DNA from: Flavobacteriaceae bacterium
GTDB lineage: Bacteria > Bacteroidota > Bacteroidia > Flavobacteriales > Flavobacteriaceae
Length of the DNA stretch: 64,000 nucleotides
NCBI GenBank assembly: GCA_009827225.1
Contig: WUAI01000008.1
Span: 22,871-86,870, forward strand
Direction of reading: 5' to 3'
The notes beneath the pieces are model-generated. The model searched no databases and was not told where the DNA came from. It saw only the letters and a list, made by a program, of their open reading frames with translations. The position numbers and the translations under genes were made by a program. Numbering within the stretch: position 1 is the first letter of the stretch; each line of letters opens with the position of its first letter. This document shows, one piece after another, positions 8,247 to 16,978 of this stretch.

Positions 8247-10460
8247 TTACACCTTAGCCTGATATTCTTCTTTATGGCCTAACATGAAGAAATCCAAATG
8301 CTTTTTTACAAGGTCAGCATTCTTAACTTTTACATAGACCTCGTCACCCAGCTGGTACATATTTTTGGAATAATCACCAATTACCGCGAATTCATCCTTA
8401 TCGAAAACATAATGATCATCTGTAAGGTCTTGTAGACGAACCATGCCTTCACATTTATTGCTAATGATCTCCACATAAACACCCCACTCGGTAACTCCGG
8501 AAATTACTCCTAAAAACTCTTCATCATTATGGTCCTGCATGTATTTTACCTGCATGTATTTAATGCTGTCTCTTTCTGCATTAGCGGCTAGTTGTTCCAT
8601 ATCACTGGAGTGACGGCATTTCTCTTCATAATCTTCTTCGGAACCACTCTTTTTTCCATCCAGATAATGCTGTAGTAATCGATGCACCATTACATCAGGA
8701 TAGCGCCGAATAGGGGAGGTAAAATGGGTGTAATAATCGAAGGCCAATCCGTAGTGACCAATATTATGAACTGTATAAACCGCCTTACTCATACTTCGGA
8801 TGGCTAGGGTGTCCACCAGGTTTTGTTCTTTCTTTCCGGATACGTCTTTTAAAAGTTTGTTTAACGATGCTGCGGTACTCTGGCGATCTCTTGTATTCAA
8901 TTTATACCCGAAACGTTTGATGATATTTTCCAGGGCGGCAATTTTTTCATCATCCGGTTCGTCGTGTATACGATACACAAACGTTTTCTTAGGGTTTTGT
9001 TTTCCGATAAACCCAGCAACACTTCGGTTGGCTAATAACATAAATTCTTCGATGAGCTTATTAGCATCTTTGCTCACTTTAAAATAAACTCCTTCCGGTT
9101 CATTTTGATCATCCAACCTGAACTTCACTTCTACCTTATCGAACGAGATCGCTCCTGCACTCATTCGTTTTTTACGCAGAATCTTGGCGAGTCGGTCCAT
9201 TTCAAGAATGGCCTTTCCAATCGGTTCATCCACGGTATAGGTCTCACCGGTTAACGATATTTCCGAAGGAATTTCAAAAGGTATCTTATTGGGGTTCTCA
9301 ATAATATGCTGAGCCTCCTCATAAGCAAAACGAGCATCGCTATAGGTAACCGTTCGGCCGAGCCATTGGTTTATTACTTCCGCCTTTTCATTCATTTCAA
9401 AAACAGCAGAGAAAGTGTATTTCTCTTCGTGAGGTCGTAATGAACAGGCGTTGTTAGATAATATTTCAGGAAGCATCGGCACCACTCTGTCCACTAAATA
9501 CACGGAAGTCGCTCTTTCGAAAGCTTCATCGTCAAGGGTGTTTCCCGGAGTTACGTAATGAGAGACATCAGCAATATGAATCCCAATTTCAAAATTGCCG
9601 CTTTCTAATATCTTAAACGAAAGAGCGTCATCGAAATCCTTCGCATCTTTAGGGTCGATTGTAAAAGTGAGATCCTGTCTCATATCCCTTCTTTTTTTGA
9701 TCTCGGAAGCCTGGATACTGGTATCCAACTCATTGGCAAAATGTTCCACCTCTGCAGGAAACTCATAAGGCAAACCATATTGAGCCAGAATAGCGTGGAT
9801 TTCGGTATGATGTTCTCCTGGTTGCCCTAAAGATTTTATCACACTTCCCACCGGTGAATCGGAATGCTCTTCCCAGCCTTCCATTCTCACCAACACCTTG
9901 TCACCATGCTTTGCTTTATTGATCTTACTTTTTGGAATGAATATATCGGTATACATATTGTAGCCCGTACATTCGACGAAAGCAAAATTCTCGGAGATCG
10001 TAATGGTACCCACAAATTCTTTTCTTTTTCTCTGAAGAATTCGTGTTATCTCTCCTTCTACTTTACCACTTCTACGGCGCTTGAAGACATACACTTCTAC
10101 GACGTCACCATTCAACGCTCTGTTCAAATGTTTGTTCTTAACAAACACATCTTCTTCCATTCCTTCAACAACAACATACCCTTGTCCGCGTGAGGTGAGA
10201 TCCAGGATCCCAGTGTGATAGTTCATCGAAGGAGTAAGTACATATTTTCCTCTGTTTACTTCCTGAAGAGTACCCTTTCCTTGAAGTTTTTTAAGGGTTT
10301 TTATAATATGGTTTCTGCTACTGGCATCATTCAATCCAAGCTTGGCAGATATCTGTTTGTAATTAAGGGGTTGAGTTCTGTTCTTTCGGAAGATTTCCAG
10401 TATGCTTTGAGCCATACCTTCAGCTTGATTCCTCTTTCCTCGTTTCTTCCTTTTCGGCAT
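8247..10460 (-). CDS. rnr: Ribonuclease R
   Basis: 737 residues. Order: a winged-helix N-terminus (about 15-75), cold-shock-type RNA-binding domains (about 80-215), the RNB catalytic domain (about 255-590) with the acidic cluster DPKDAKDFDDA (Asp269, 275, 277 and 278 region), and a C-terminal S1 domain (about 640-725). RNase R is a 3'-5' exoribonuclease that degrades structured RNA, including rRNA fragments and mRNA released by trans-translation. The Lys/Arg-rich first 12 residues are common in Bacteroidota members. It stands alone and is transcribed away from the DUF2007 gene. Confidence 0.95.
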   Translation of the reverse strand: MPKRKKRGKRNQAEGMAQSILEIFRKNRTQPLNYKQISAKLGLNDASSRNHIIKTLKKLQGKGTLQEVNRGKYVLTPSMNYHTGILDLTSRGQGYVVVEGMEEDVFVKNKHLNRALNGDVVEVYVFKRRRSGKVEGEITRILQRKRKEFVGTITISENFAFVECTGYNMYTDIFIPKSKINKAKHGDKVLVRMEGWEEHSDSPVGSVIKSLGQPGEHHTEIHAILAQYGLPYEFPAEVEHFANELDTSIQASEIKKRRDMRQDLTFTIDPKDAKDFDDALSFKILESGNFEIGIHIADVSHYVTPGNTLDDEAFERATSVYLVDRVVPMLPEILSNNACSLRPHEEKYTFSAVFEMNEKAEVINQWLGRTVTYSDARFAYEEAQHIIENPNKIPFEIPSEISLTGETYTVDEPIGKAILEMDRLAKILRKKRMSAGAISFDKVEVKFRLDDQNEPEGVYFKVSKDANKLIEEFMLLANRSVAGFIGKQNPKKTFVYRIHDEPDDEKIAALENIIKRFGYKLNTRDRQSTAASLNKLLKDVSGKKEQNLVDTLAIRSMSKAVYTVHNIGHYGLAFDYYTHFTSPIRRYPDVMVHRLLQHYLDGKKSGSEEDYEEKCRHSSDMEQLAANAERDSIKYMQVKYMQDHNDEEFLGVISGVTEWGVYVEIISNKCEGMVRLQDLTDDHYVFDKDEFAVIGDYSKNMYQLGDEVYVKVKNADLVKKHLDFFMLGHKEEYQAKV

Positions 10461-10543
10461 AATTTTTTCTAATAATTTTTAAAAGTACACTTATTCAATG
10501 AATCGAATTCAAGTTTTTAATAAGATTTAGTAAATTAGAGCAA

Positions 10544-10783
10544 GTGGAAGACTTTAAAACTATAGCAATTTTTACCTATCCCAGCGAGTACGCTGTCTTG
10601 CAGCATCTTCTGCAGCAGAACAACGTTCGTTTTGTGTTTCAGAATGAAACGATGATCAGTGTTTTACCGTTTCATTCAAATGCTTTCGGCGGGATTCGTC
10701 TCCAGGTCCATAAAGAAGACATCGATCGAGCCAGGGAGATCATCAACGATCTAAATAATTCCACCGATTTAAAGATTGTTTAA
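10544..10783 (+). CDS. DUF2007 small cytoplasmic protein, GTG start
   Basis: 79 residues. The start is GTG at 10544; no in-frame ATG fits the family start. The pattern IAIFTYPSEYAVLQHLLQQNNV, then a short loop, then RLQVHKEDIDRAREIIND is the ferredoxin-like DUF2007 ('putative signal transducing protein', PF09413) fold, in which one helix packs against a strand that would bind a partner. No catalytic residues are visible and the function is unknown. It is the last gene before the AT-rich gene-free stretch. Confidence 0.75.
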   Translation: MEDFKTIAIFTYPSEYAVLQHLLQQNNVRFVFQNETMISVLPFHSNAFGGIRLQVHKEDIDRAREIINDLNNSTDLKIV

Positions 10784-10984
10784 TTCATCATTGATATCTT
10801 TTCAACAAGCTAATTACTATTATTATTTTCTTTTTTAAATTTTAAATTAAAATTGATTATGATTATTGTTTGTTGAAATGTGGAATAACTTTTTGGTTTA
10901 AAATTTTGAATTTGATTTATGATTTTTTATTTCCACTTATCAACACGTACGTACTAATTTTAGTCCGTTCATTATAAAGAGATT

Positions 10985-11013
10985 TGTAGAATATTCTACA
11001 GTTGTGCACAACT
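10985..11013. repeat. Two abutting perfect palindromes
   Basis: TGTAGAATATTCTACA (10985-11000, 16 bases) is its own reverse complement, and AGTTGTGCACAACT (11000-11013, 14 bases) is also perfect. They share one base. Such tandem dyads normally mark protein-binding sites rather than terminators, since no T-run follows. Confidence 0.8.
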
Positions 11014-11293
11014 CAAATTAACAGCTGGTTTTTAATATGTTTTTTATTTCTGAATGTTGTTAATTGAATTTTTCCGGTCGATAATTTCACAATAAGTGAA
11101 GACAAATTTTATTGTAAAATCGGAATATTTTTATCTATGGAAAATCTGATTCAGTATTCCAAAAATTCTTTTAGAAATTCTACCAACAAATATTAACAAG
11201 GTTGTTAACTAAAAGATCAATTTAGGTTTAAAAAAAGGTAAATTATTTAGGAAATTCATATTCAGAAAATTAACTCGCTCAAGTACAAAAAAG

Positions 11294-11301
11294 TATCTTT
11301 G
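11294..11301 (+). promoter_or_regulatory. -7 promoter element of rpiB
   Basis: TATCTTTG, an exact TAnnTTTG match, 16 bases before the rpiB ATG. The surrounding AAAAAAGTATCTTTGT is nearly the same as the folB promoter region. Confidence 0.6.
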
Positions 11302-11316
11302 TAAAAACTCTCATAT

Positions 11317-11748
11317 ATGAAAATCGCCATAGGAAACGATCATGCCGGAACCGACTATAAAAAAGCCATTGTTGAGTACCTGGAAGAGCAGGGACACAGC
11401 GTTACTAATTTTGGAACCGACTCCGCTGATAGTGTAGATTATCCGGATTTTATTCATCCTGTTGCCGAGCAGGTGAGTAACAAAGATGTAGACTTCGGAA
11501 TTATTATTTGTGGTAGCGGGAATGGTGCATCCATGACTGCCAACAAACACCAGAAAGTCAGATCCGCATTATGCTGGACAAAAGAAATTACCCAATTAGC
11601 CCGAGAGCATAACGACGCCAACGTGCTGAGTATTCCGGCCAGATTTACCAGCCTACCTCAAGCGGTAGCTATGGTTGAAACATTTTTATCGACTCCATTT
11701 GAAGGGGGTCGTCACCAAAGACGAGTAGATAAGATCGCTTGTTCATAG
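11317..11748 (+). CDS. rpiB: Ribose-5-phosphate isomerase B
   Basis: 143 residues, normal for RpiB. It interconverts ribose 5-phosphate and ribulose 5-phosphate in the non-oxidative pentose phosphate pathway. The opening MKIAIGNDHAG carries the Asp-His of the active site, and IICGSGNGASMTANKH contains catalytic Cys65 and the anion hole. The region around REHNDANVLSIPAR binds the phosphate. It is followed 9 bases later by the CDF transporter gene and then the ElaA-like gene, probably one transcript from the promoter at 11294. Confidence 0.95.
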   Translation: MKIAIGNDHAGTDYKKAIVEYLEEQGHSVTNFGTDSADSVDYPDFIHPVAEQVSNKDVDFGIIICGSGNGASMTANKHQKVRSALCWTKEITQLAREHNDANVLSIPARFTSLPQAVAMVETFLSTPFEGGRHQRRVDKIACS

Positions 11749-11757
11749 TCTTAAATT

Positions 11758-12669
11758 ATGTCACATTCCCATTCACATCATCACCATGGCCATGATTTGA
11801 AAGGGAGGAATTTATTCATTTCTATTTTACTCAATATCCTCATCACCATAGCCCAGGTGATTGGTGGAATAATTTCCGGAAGTCTTTCCTTATTAAGTGA
11901 CGCCTTACATAATTTTAGTGACGTCTTATCATTATTGGTTAGTTATATCGCAAATAAATATGCGAAGAAAGAAGCCTCCATCGATAAAACGTTTGGATAC
12001 AAGCGAGCTGAAATTATTGCTGCATTTGTGAATTCAGTGACCCTGTTGGTAGTTGCTGTTTATCTTATTTATGAAGCGGTGGAACGCTTCTTTAATATTG
12101 AACCCATTGAAAGCAACCTGGTTATTTGGTTAGCGTTATTAGGCATACTCGCAAACGGATTTAGTGTTTTATTACTTCGGAAAAGCGCCAGGAGCAATAT
12201 GAATATGAGATCTGCCTATTTGCATTTGTTTACAGATATGTCGGCATCGGTGGCGGTCTTAGCCGGAGGATTACTAATGAGATATTTCGGATGGTTTTGG
12301 GTGGATAGTGTGCTCACCGTTCTAATTGGTATCTATTTGATCCTCGTAGGTTACGGACTCTTAAAAAGTTCATTTAAAGTGCTGATGTTATTTACGCCAG
12401 ACGATATTGATTTAAACAGATTGCGCGATTCAATTTCTACGCACCCTGAGATCAAGAATGTGCATCACATACATATTTGGCAACTTAATGAAGACGAAAC
12501 TCATTTAGAAGCTCACATTGATTTCCATAATAATATTACCCTTTCGGAATTTGATCTTATATTGAATGAAATTGAAGAGGTTTTATATCACGACTTCGGA
12601 ATTAACCACGTGAATATCCAACCGGAATTCAAAAAAGACGACGCTAAAGATGTTATAGTTCAGGATTAG
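11758..12669 (+). CDS. Cation diffusion facilitator (CzcD/ZitB-like zinc exporter)
   Basis: 303 residues. A His-rich start (MSHSHSHHHHGH) is followed by six transmembrane helices. The two paired metal sites of the CDF family are visible as SDALHNFSD (Asp48/His51/Asp55) and HLFTD (His156...Asp160). The C-terminal cytoplasmic domain (about 215-300) has the HHIHIWQLNEDETHLEAHI segment of ferredoxin-like CDF dimerisation domains. It exports zinc or similar divalent cations in exchange for protons. It sits between rpiB and an acetyltransferase gene, with a 1-base gap to the latter. Confidence 0.92.
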   Translation: MSHSHSHHHHGHDLKGRNLFISILLNILITIAQVIGGIISGSLSLLSDALHNFSDVLSLLVSYIANKYAKKEASIDKTFGYKRAEIIAAFVNSVTLLVVAVYLIYEAVERFFNIEPIESNLVIWLALLGILANGFSVLLLRKSARSNMNMRSAYLHLFTDMSASVAVLAGGLLMRYFGWFWVDSVLTVLIGIYLILVGYGLLKSSFKVLMLFTPDDIDLNRLRDSISTHPEIKNVHHIHIWQLNEDETHLEAHIDFHNNITLSEFDLILNEIEEVLYHDFGINHVNIQPEFKKDDAKDVIVQD

Positions 12670-12670
12670 A

Positions 12671-13111
12671 ATGGAGGCCTACGTAAAAAAGTTCAATGAA
12701 TTAAGTTTGGAAGAACTCTACGAAATTTTAAGATTGCGATCTGAAGTTTTCGTAGTGGAGCAGGATTGTGTATACCAGGATATTGACGGTAAAGACAAAG
12801 ACGCCTTGCATGTTTATATCTCTGAAAATGGTAAAATTCTGGCCTATACTCGCTGTTTTCCTCCAGGCTTTTATTTTAATGAAGCCGCGATAGGCCGCGT
12901 GGTGGTAGAGGCTTCAGCACGAAATTCCGGAATTGGACAAGACATCATGAAAAGTTCAATTAAAGCCATCGAAAAGAATTTCAAGACCGGCCAAATTACG
13001 TTGTCGGCACAAACCTACCTTATTAATTTCTACAACCGACTGGGATTTAAAGAAACCGGAAACGAATACCTCGAAGACGGCATTCCGCACATTAAAATGA
13101 CTCGGTCTTAA
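12671..13111 (+). CDS. GNAT N-acetyltransferase, ElaA-like
   Basis: 146 residues. The N-terminal half, ELYEILRLRSEVFVVEQDC with YQDIDGKDKDALH, is the ElaA signature. IGRVVVEASARNSGIGQDIM carries the acetyl-CoA pyrophosphate-binding loop (Arg-x-x-Gly-x-Gly, here with Asn replacing the usual second Arg). YLINFYNRLGF is the closing GNAT motif. The acceptor is unknown. It begins 1 base after the CDF gene and its 3' end overlaps the convergent hydroxylase-family gene by 4 bases. Confidence 0.85.
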   Translation: MEAYVKKFNELSLEELYEILRLRSEVFVVEQDCVYQDIDGKDKDALHVYISENGKILAYTRCFPPGFYFNEAAIGRVVVEASARNSGIGQDIMKSSIKAIEKNFKTGQITLSAQTYLINFYNRLGFKETGNEYLEDGIPHIKMTRS

Positions 13112-13929
13112 CGTGATTTAGATTTCACATTTCGGTTGAAAGGGATACCTAATTGTACCGCCAGGCTTTCATCATCCGTATGATCGGCCAGGTCCACGCC
13201 ATATTGAATTTCCGAAGTATTCCCATAGATGAATGTTCCGAAAATACGATCCCAGATAGATAGCATATTTCCATAATTGCTGTCTGTCCAGGGCAACTCG
13301 AAATGATGATGGAACTTATGCATATTAGGTGTAACAATTACATAGCTCAATCCACGATCCAACCATAAAGGTAATTTTAGATTTGCGTGAGTAAAATACG
13401 TGAAAAGAACACTTAGGATGCGGTAAAAAAAGTAAAAAGCGATGGGCATACCCATGATAACCACAGCAGCCAATGCAAAAATTTCCCTGATGATAAAATC
13501 AATTGGGTGATGTCTGGTGCCGGTTGTTACGTCAACATTCTTATCGCTGTGATGCACGATATGCAAACGCCACATGGCGGGTATTTTGTGGAGAAAATAA
13601 TGAACGCCGTACTGAGCGATCAAATCCAAAACCATGATAGAAATAAGCAATTCTACCCAGATGGGAGCTTCAAAGAGATGAAGCAATCCAAACTGTGAGT
13701 CTTCCAGCCAAATAAACACACCTGCCGTTGCGATTCCAAAGATGGCATTGATAACCATTACAAATAACAACAGAACCAGATTTACTTTGGCGTGGCGCCA
13801 TTTTTTATAGGAGAGAGAAAATAAATTGTAGTAACCTTCAAGAATCCAGAAAAATGCCATCACGACAAAAATCCACCCGGCCTTCATCCATATCGGCATA
13901 TTCTCAAAAAAAGCTAAAAATTCCTCCAT
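13108..13929 (-). CDS. Fatty-acid hydroxylase / sterol desaturase family membrane protein
   Basis: 273 residues with four or five hydrophobic segments and the di-iron histidine clusters of the superfamily: HYFLHKIP, then WRLHIVHHSD, and later MHKFHHHFE. These enzymes hydroxylate or desaturate lipids, carotenoids or sterol-like substrates at the membrane face. The close of the protein (YGVDLADHTDDESLAVQLGI) is typical of Bacteroidota members. It starts 3 bases after the S41 protease stop on the same strand, so it is probably the last gene of the rnpA transcript. Substrate unknown. Confidence 0.85.
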   Translation of the reverse strand: MEEFLAFFENMPIWMKAGWIFVVMAFFWILEGYYNLFSLSYKKWRHAKVNLVLLLFVMVINAIFGIATAGVFIWLEDSQFGLLHLFEAPIWVELLISIMVLDLIAQYGVHYFLHKIPAMWRLHIVHHSDKNVDVTTGTRHHPIDFIIREIFALAAVVIMGMPIAFYFFYRILSVLFTYFTHANLKLPLWLDRGLSYVIVTPNMHKFHHHFELPWTDSNYGNMLSIWDRIFGTFIYGNTSEIQYGVDLADHTDDESLAVQLGIPFNRNVKSKSR

Positions 13930-13932
13930 GAT

Positions 13933-15555
13933 CTATCGCAGAATTCGCTCGTATTTTTTCGGGTCGTTCAATACAGAAATCGCTTCCATGATTTCAGGGT
14001 TGTTTTCCACCTGGTAATTATACAATCCTTCCCGATAAAAATAACGTTTCAAAATTTCATCCGAAATTAGCGATTTTATCTCAGCTTTTTTGTCCACCAG
14101 CTCTTTTTCCTTTGCTTTGTCGATAGATTCCATCAGGGCCTTGTAGCTGGACTTTATCTCATCCTGCAATTCGTCATCTTCTGCTCTTCGCAACGCCTTT
14201 TCAAACTCCTTCTCGGTTTGGGTTTCATATTGAAAGTCGTTTCGTTTCAGATACTGAAGAAAATCCTGGAAGATCGCCTCATTCACTTCGAACCCATTCC
14301 AATCTTCGAGGGTATTCTTGTAATAATAGTTGGTAGCGTAATCAAAGATGGCATTGTCTTTTAACAATGCTGTTGTAATAGGGCTAAACTTCGCAGTTTC
14401 CAACTCAATATCCGGCAATATTCCGCCACCATCATAAACAGTTCTTCCTCCTTTGGTTTTAAATGAATTGTACTCTTTAGGGTCCAAGCGGATAGGGTCG
14501 CCATTCTCATCGCGGTTCCAGTAATCAAGCGCCTGGATGCAACGCCCGCTAGGGGTATAATATCTCGATATGGTAATCTTAAGCTGTGTTCCGTAAGTGA
14601 GCTTTTTGGGCCGTTGCACCAAACCTTTTCCAAAACTACGGGCACCAACAACTACGGCGCGATCCAGATCCTGCAACCCACCTGAAACAATTTCGCTGGC
14701 AGAAGCACTACGCCCGTTTACCAAAACCACCAGTGGAATTTCAGTATCAACAGGCTCATTCCTTGTTTTATACACTTTGTTGTATTTCTTGATCACCGAT
14801 TTGGTTGTCGTGATCACCTCTCCCTGAGGCACAAATAAATTGACCACATTAATAGCTTCATTCAGGAGTCCTCCGGGATTGCCTCTTAGATCTAAAATGA
14901 TCTTTTTGGCGCCATCGGCTTTGAGTTCTTCCAGGGCGCTTTTAGTCTCGATGGTGGTGCGGCGATTAAATTTACTCAGCACGATGTATCCAATATCATC
15001 CGAGATCAATTTGTAATAAGGAACAGCCTTTACATCTACTTTTTCACGATTTAAAGTGGTTGTTTGCTCTTTTCCTTGTCGGCGGAACGTAAGCGAAACA
15101 CTCGTTCCTGCAGCTCCTTTAAGAAGTTCACCGGCGTCATCGTCGAAATCAGACAAAGTAATGTCACCAATTTTAATGATCTCATCGCCTGCTTTGAGGC
15201 CTGCTTTATCTGCCGGATAATCTTGTATGGGTTCTACCACGACAATTTTATCTTTGAGGGTACGAACTGTGGCACCAATTCCTGTATAGGTACCCGAGTT
15301 CTTAATACGAGCGTCTTCTACTTCCTGCTCATTCCAGTATACCGTGTAAGGATCCAGATCATCCAGCATCCCCTTAATAGCTTTGTCCATCAAGGTCGCC
15401 GGCGTGGTTTCATCTACATAATTCATATTCAACTCTTTGAATAGAGTCGTGAAAATTTCGACCTGTTTTGCGATTTCAAAAAAGTCATTTTTAAAACTTG
15501 CGGTGGTTATAAAAATACCAACGGCAAGTATCGGAATCAGGATTTTTTTCTTCAT
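13933..15555 (-). CDS. S41-family C-terminal processing protease
   Basis: 540 residues with an N-terminal membrane anchor or signal (about 4-20). A PDZ domain lies at about 88-165 and the S41 catalytic core at about 185-350. The Ser-Lys pair is visible as GRSASASE (Ser287) and SFGKG (Lys310). A C-terminal helical extension of about 130 residues contains several Lys/Glu-rich helices. Such periplasmic proteases cut substrates near their C-termini, often peptidoglycan hydrolases or tail-tagged proteins. It lies downstream of DUF4349 and rnpA; an S41 protease next to rnpA is, from memory, a common arrangement in this group. Confidence 0.92.
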   Translation of the reverse strand: MKKKILIPILAVGIFITTASFKNDFFEIAKQVEIFTTLFKELNMNYVDETTPATLMDKAIKGMLDDLDPYTVYWNEQEVEDARIKNSGTYTGIGATVRTLKDKIVVVEPIQDYPADKAGLKAGDEIIKIGDITLSDFDDDAGELLKGAAGTSVSLTFRRQGKEQTTTLNREKVDVKAVPYYKLISDDIGYIVLSKFNRRTTIETKSALEELKADGAKKIILDLRGNPGGLLNEAINVVNLFVPQGEVITTTKSVIKKYNKVYKTRNEPVDTEIPLVVLVNGRSASASEIVSGGLQDLDRAVVVGARSFGKGLVQRPKKLTYGTQLKITISRYYTPSGRCIQALDYWNRDENGDPIRLDPKEYNSFKTKGGRTVYDGGGILPDIELETAKFSPITTALLKDNAIFDYATNYYYKNTLEDWNGFEVNEAIFQDFLQYLKRNDFQYETQTEKEFEKALRRAEDDELQDEIKSSYKALMESIDKAKEKELVDKKAEIKSLISDEILKRYFYREGLYNYQVENNPEIMEAISVLNDPKKYERILR

Positions 15556-15623
15556 GATATAATACTTCAGTTATTCCGAAGAAAAGATAAGCCGCTTTCT
15601 TCGAATTCAATGACAATCAATTG

Positions 15624-16466
15624 TTAATTTTGAGCCTTTCTCTTTTGCCGTTTCAAATACCGGCGAAGGAAGAATAACCCTATCAGGATTAGCAGCAATA
15701 AAGGCCAGATATATAAAATACCCAGGAAGAACACCGAAATTCCATCCCAGCCGCCTTTTAGGGCATTGAGCATTTTACGGCCGTAAGAAACTGTAACCCC
15801 GGTTTCCCTGGTAAGTTTATAAAATTCTATTTTAACCGTGCTCATAGCCACACGATCATTAAGGTAATTAAGCCTTCCTTGTTTTGCCTCAATTTCTTCA
15901 CGGATATTAGCGAGCTCTCTCTCGATCTCCAGCATTTCTTTTACATTTTTGGCTTGTGACAAGAGTTCCAGATACCGGTTTTCCAATTCTCTCTTTGCTT
16001 TGAGCCGTGCCGTTAGATCCACAAATTCTTCGGTCACATCCATACGGGAGATATCTTTCTGCTCGAAGAAAGGCACCCCTTCTGAAATGCCATCCACAAA
16101 CGCCTGAAAGTTTTCCGTAGGAACCCTAACCGTTATATTTCTAAAGATCCGACTATAACTTTTTCCTGAATTATCGCTTTGAATTAATCCGCCTAAAGCC
16201 TCATTTAAGGAGAGTATTTTCTTATGGGTAGCCTCAAGATCTGCCGTTTCGAAAACCAGGCGCCCGGTCTTGATAATTTTTTGCTCTTTAACCTGAGCAT
16301 TGCCCGAGTCGTCTGATGTAGAAGTTTCCATGTCGAGCATATCGCCCTCCATAGCTTCACTCATTTCATAATCGACTGCTTTGGTTTCTTCTATATATGC
16401 ATCTGAACTACTATTTCCGGAACAGGCTAACGCCAGTCCAAACAAAAAAACACTAAAAAACTTCAT
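15624..16466 (-). CDS. DUF4349 lipoprotein with C-terminal membrane helix
   Basis: 280 residues. The lipobox is LALAC with Cys15. A low-complexity acidic linker (about 20-60) is followed by the DUF4349 core starting KIIKTGRLVFETADLE. A coiled coil runs from about 155 to 210 (ELLSQAKNVKEMLEIERELA and beyond), and one transmembrane helix lies near the C-terminus, followed by a basic RRYLKRQKRK tail. A lipoprotein that also has a C-terminal helix would bridge the inner membrane. Function of the family is unknown. The start overlaps the rnpA stop by 4 bases, so it is translationally coupled. Confidence 0.8.
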   Translation of the reverse strand: MKFFSVFLFGLALACSGNSSSDAYIEETKAVDYEMSEAMEGDMLDMETSTSDDSGNAQVKEQKIIKTGRLVFETADLEATHKKILSLNEALGGLIQSDNSGKSYSRIFRNITVRVPTENFQAFVDGISEGVPFFEQKDISRMDVTEEFVDLTARLKAKRELENRYLELLSQAKNVKEMLEIERELANIREEIEAKQGRLNYLNDRVAMSTVKIEFYKLTRETGVTVSYGRKMLNALKGGWDGISVFFLGILYIWPLLLLILIGLFFLRRYLKRQKRKAQN

Positions 16467-16819
16467 GGGTGTATCGATTTGAGCAGTGCCTTCACCGAAG
16501 ATTCGAGCTCGGCATACTGCGGTTGTTTTTTGCCAATGTATACGAACAGTAACGCAAATTCCTTGCCGTTATTAGATTTTAACTCCTCTTTATGAAGACG
16601 ATACGCCTCTCTCAGTAGCCGTTTTATCCTGTTCCTGGATACGGCCAGTCGGAAATTACGCTTGGGTACCGAGAAAGCAACCTGTGTGGTTGCCGCCGAG
16701 TCAAGTTGGAGGAAATTCAATTTTACAGGAAACTTTTTCACCGACTTTCCCTCGAGCATCAAGCGTTCGATCGTTTTTTGGCTTTTGAGCTTTTCAGCCC
16801 TTGGAAGTGAGAAACCCAT
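16463..16819 (-). CDS. rnpA: Ribonuclease P protein component
   Basis: 118 residues from ATG at 16819. The frame stays open to 16969, but the upstream 50 codons have no family resemblance and run through a structured repeat, while MGFSLPRAEKLKSQKTIERL is the normal RnpA start. The RNR motif that binds RNase P RNA is seen in SRNRIKRLLREAYRLHK, and AFSVPKRNFRLAV is the adjacent strand. With the RNase P RNA it trims 5' leaders of pre-tRNA. rpmH is not next to it, as in many Bacteroidota. It is probably first of an rnpA / DUF4349 / S41 / hydroxylase transcript. Confidence 0.93.
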   Translation of the reverse strand: MGFSLPRAEKLKSQKTIERLMLEGKSVKKFPVKLNFLQLDSAATTQVAFSVPKRNFRLAVSRNRIKRLLREAYRLHKEELKSNNGKEFALLFVYIGKKQPQYAELESSVKALLKSIHP

Positions 16820-16835
16820 TGGATAAAAGTAGTAC

Positions 16836-16932
16836 TTTTTTGGGCGTTCCCGCCAATACTGGCGGGCGCGCCATCGACACTCGCTTTTCGCAATTGCGAA
16901 AGAGCTCAAACAAATGCCTCTGTCACTAACGC
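16836..16932 (-). repeat. Structured intergenic repeat of the flavobacterial GCGTTAG...GGGAACGCCC type
   Basis: Read on the minus strand it starts GCGTTAGTGACAGAG and ends GGCGGGAACGCCCAAAA. It holds two hairpins: CCCGCC/GGCGGG (16849-16866) and the perfect palindrome TTTCGCAATTGCGAAA (16886-16901). Intergenic repeats with these same ends are, from memory, common in flavobacterial genomes and are unassigned. Only one copy is in this window, so 'repeat' rests on recollection. It lies between the M1 terminator and the rnpA start, in rnpA orientation. Confidence 0.45.
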
Positions 16933-16933
16933 A

Positions 16934-16960
16934 AAAAGCCACGCTGTAAACGTGGCTTTT
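16934..16960 (-). terminator. Rho-independent terminator of the M1 peptidase gene
   Basis: AAAAGCCACG and CGTGGCTTTT form a perfect 10-pair stem with a 7-base loop, followed by a T-run on the minus strand. It lies 18 bases past the M1 peptidase stop and separates the MBL/S8/M1 run from rnpA. Confidence 0.85.
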
Positions 16961-16978
16961 ACTATACAATAATGCGAG

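Larger units (their letters stand above)
10784..11316. other. AT-rich gene-free region with DnaA-box-like motifs; candidate replication origin
   Basis: About 530 bases without a credible gene, much richer in A+T than its flanks. DnaA-box-like sequences related to TTATCCACA are TTTTCAACA (10799-10807), ATTTCAACA on minus (10871-10879), TATTCCACA on minus (10879-10887), TTATCAACA (10937-10945), and TTAACAACA on minus (11055-11063). Two abutting perfect palindromes lie at 10985-11013, and TTAACAA/TTGTTAA (11193-11208) forms a further inverted repeat. Long A/T runs at 10820-10860 and 11225-11245 could act as unwinding elements. No dnaA gene is near, which is not decisive because oriC and dnaA are often separate in Bacteroidota. 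Origin status is inference. Confidence 0.4.

Noticed and set aside
16820..16969. 50-codon upstream extension of rnpA
   Set aside because: No resemblance to RnpA, runs through the hairpin repeat and the M1 terminator; the conserved start is at 16819.
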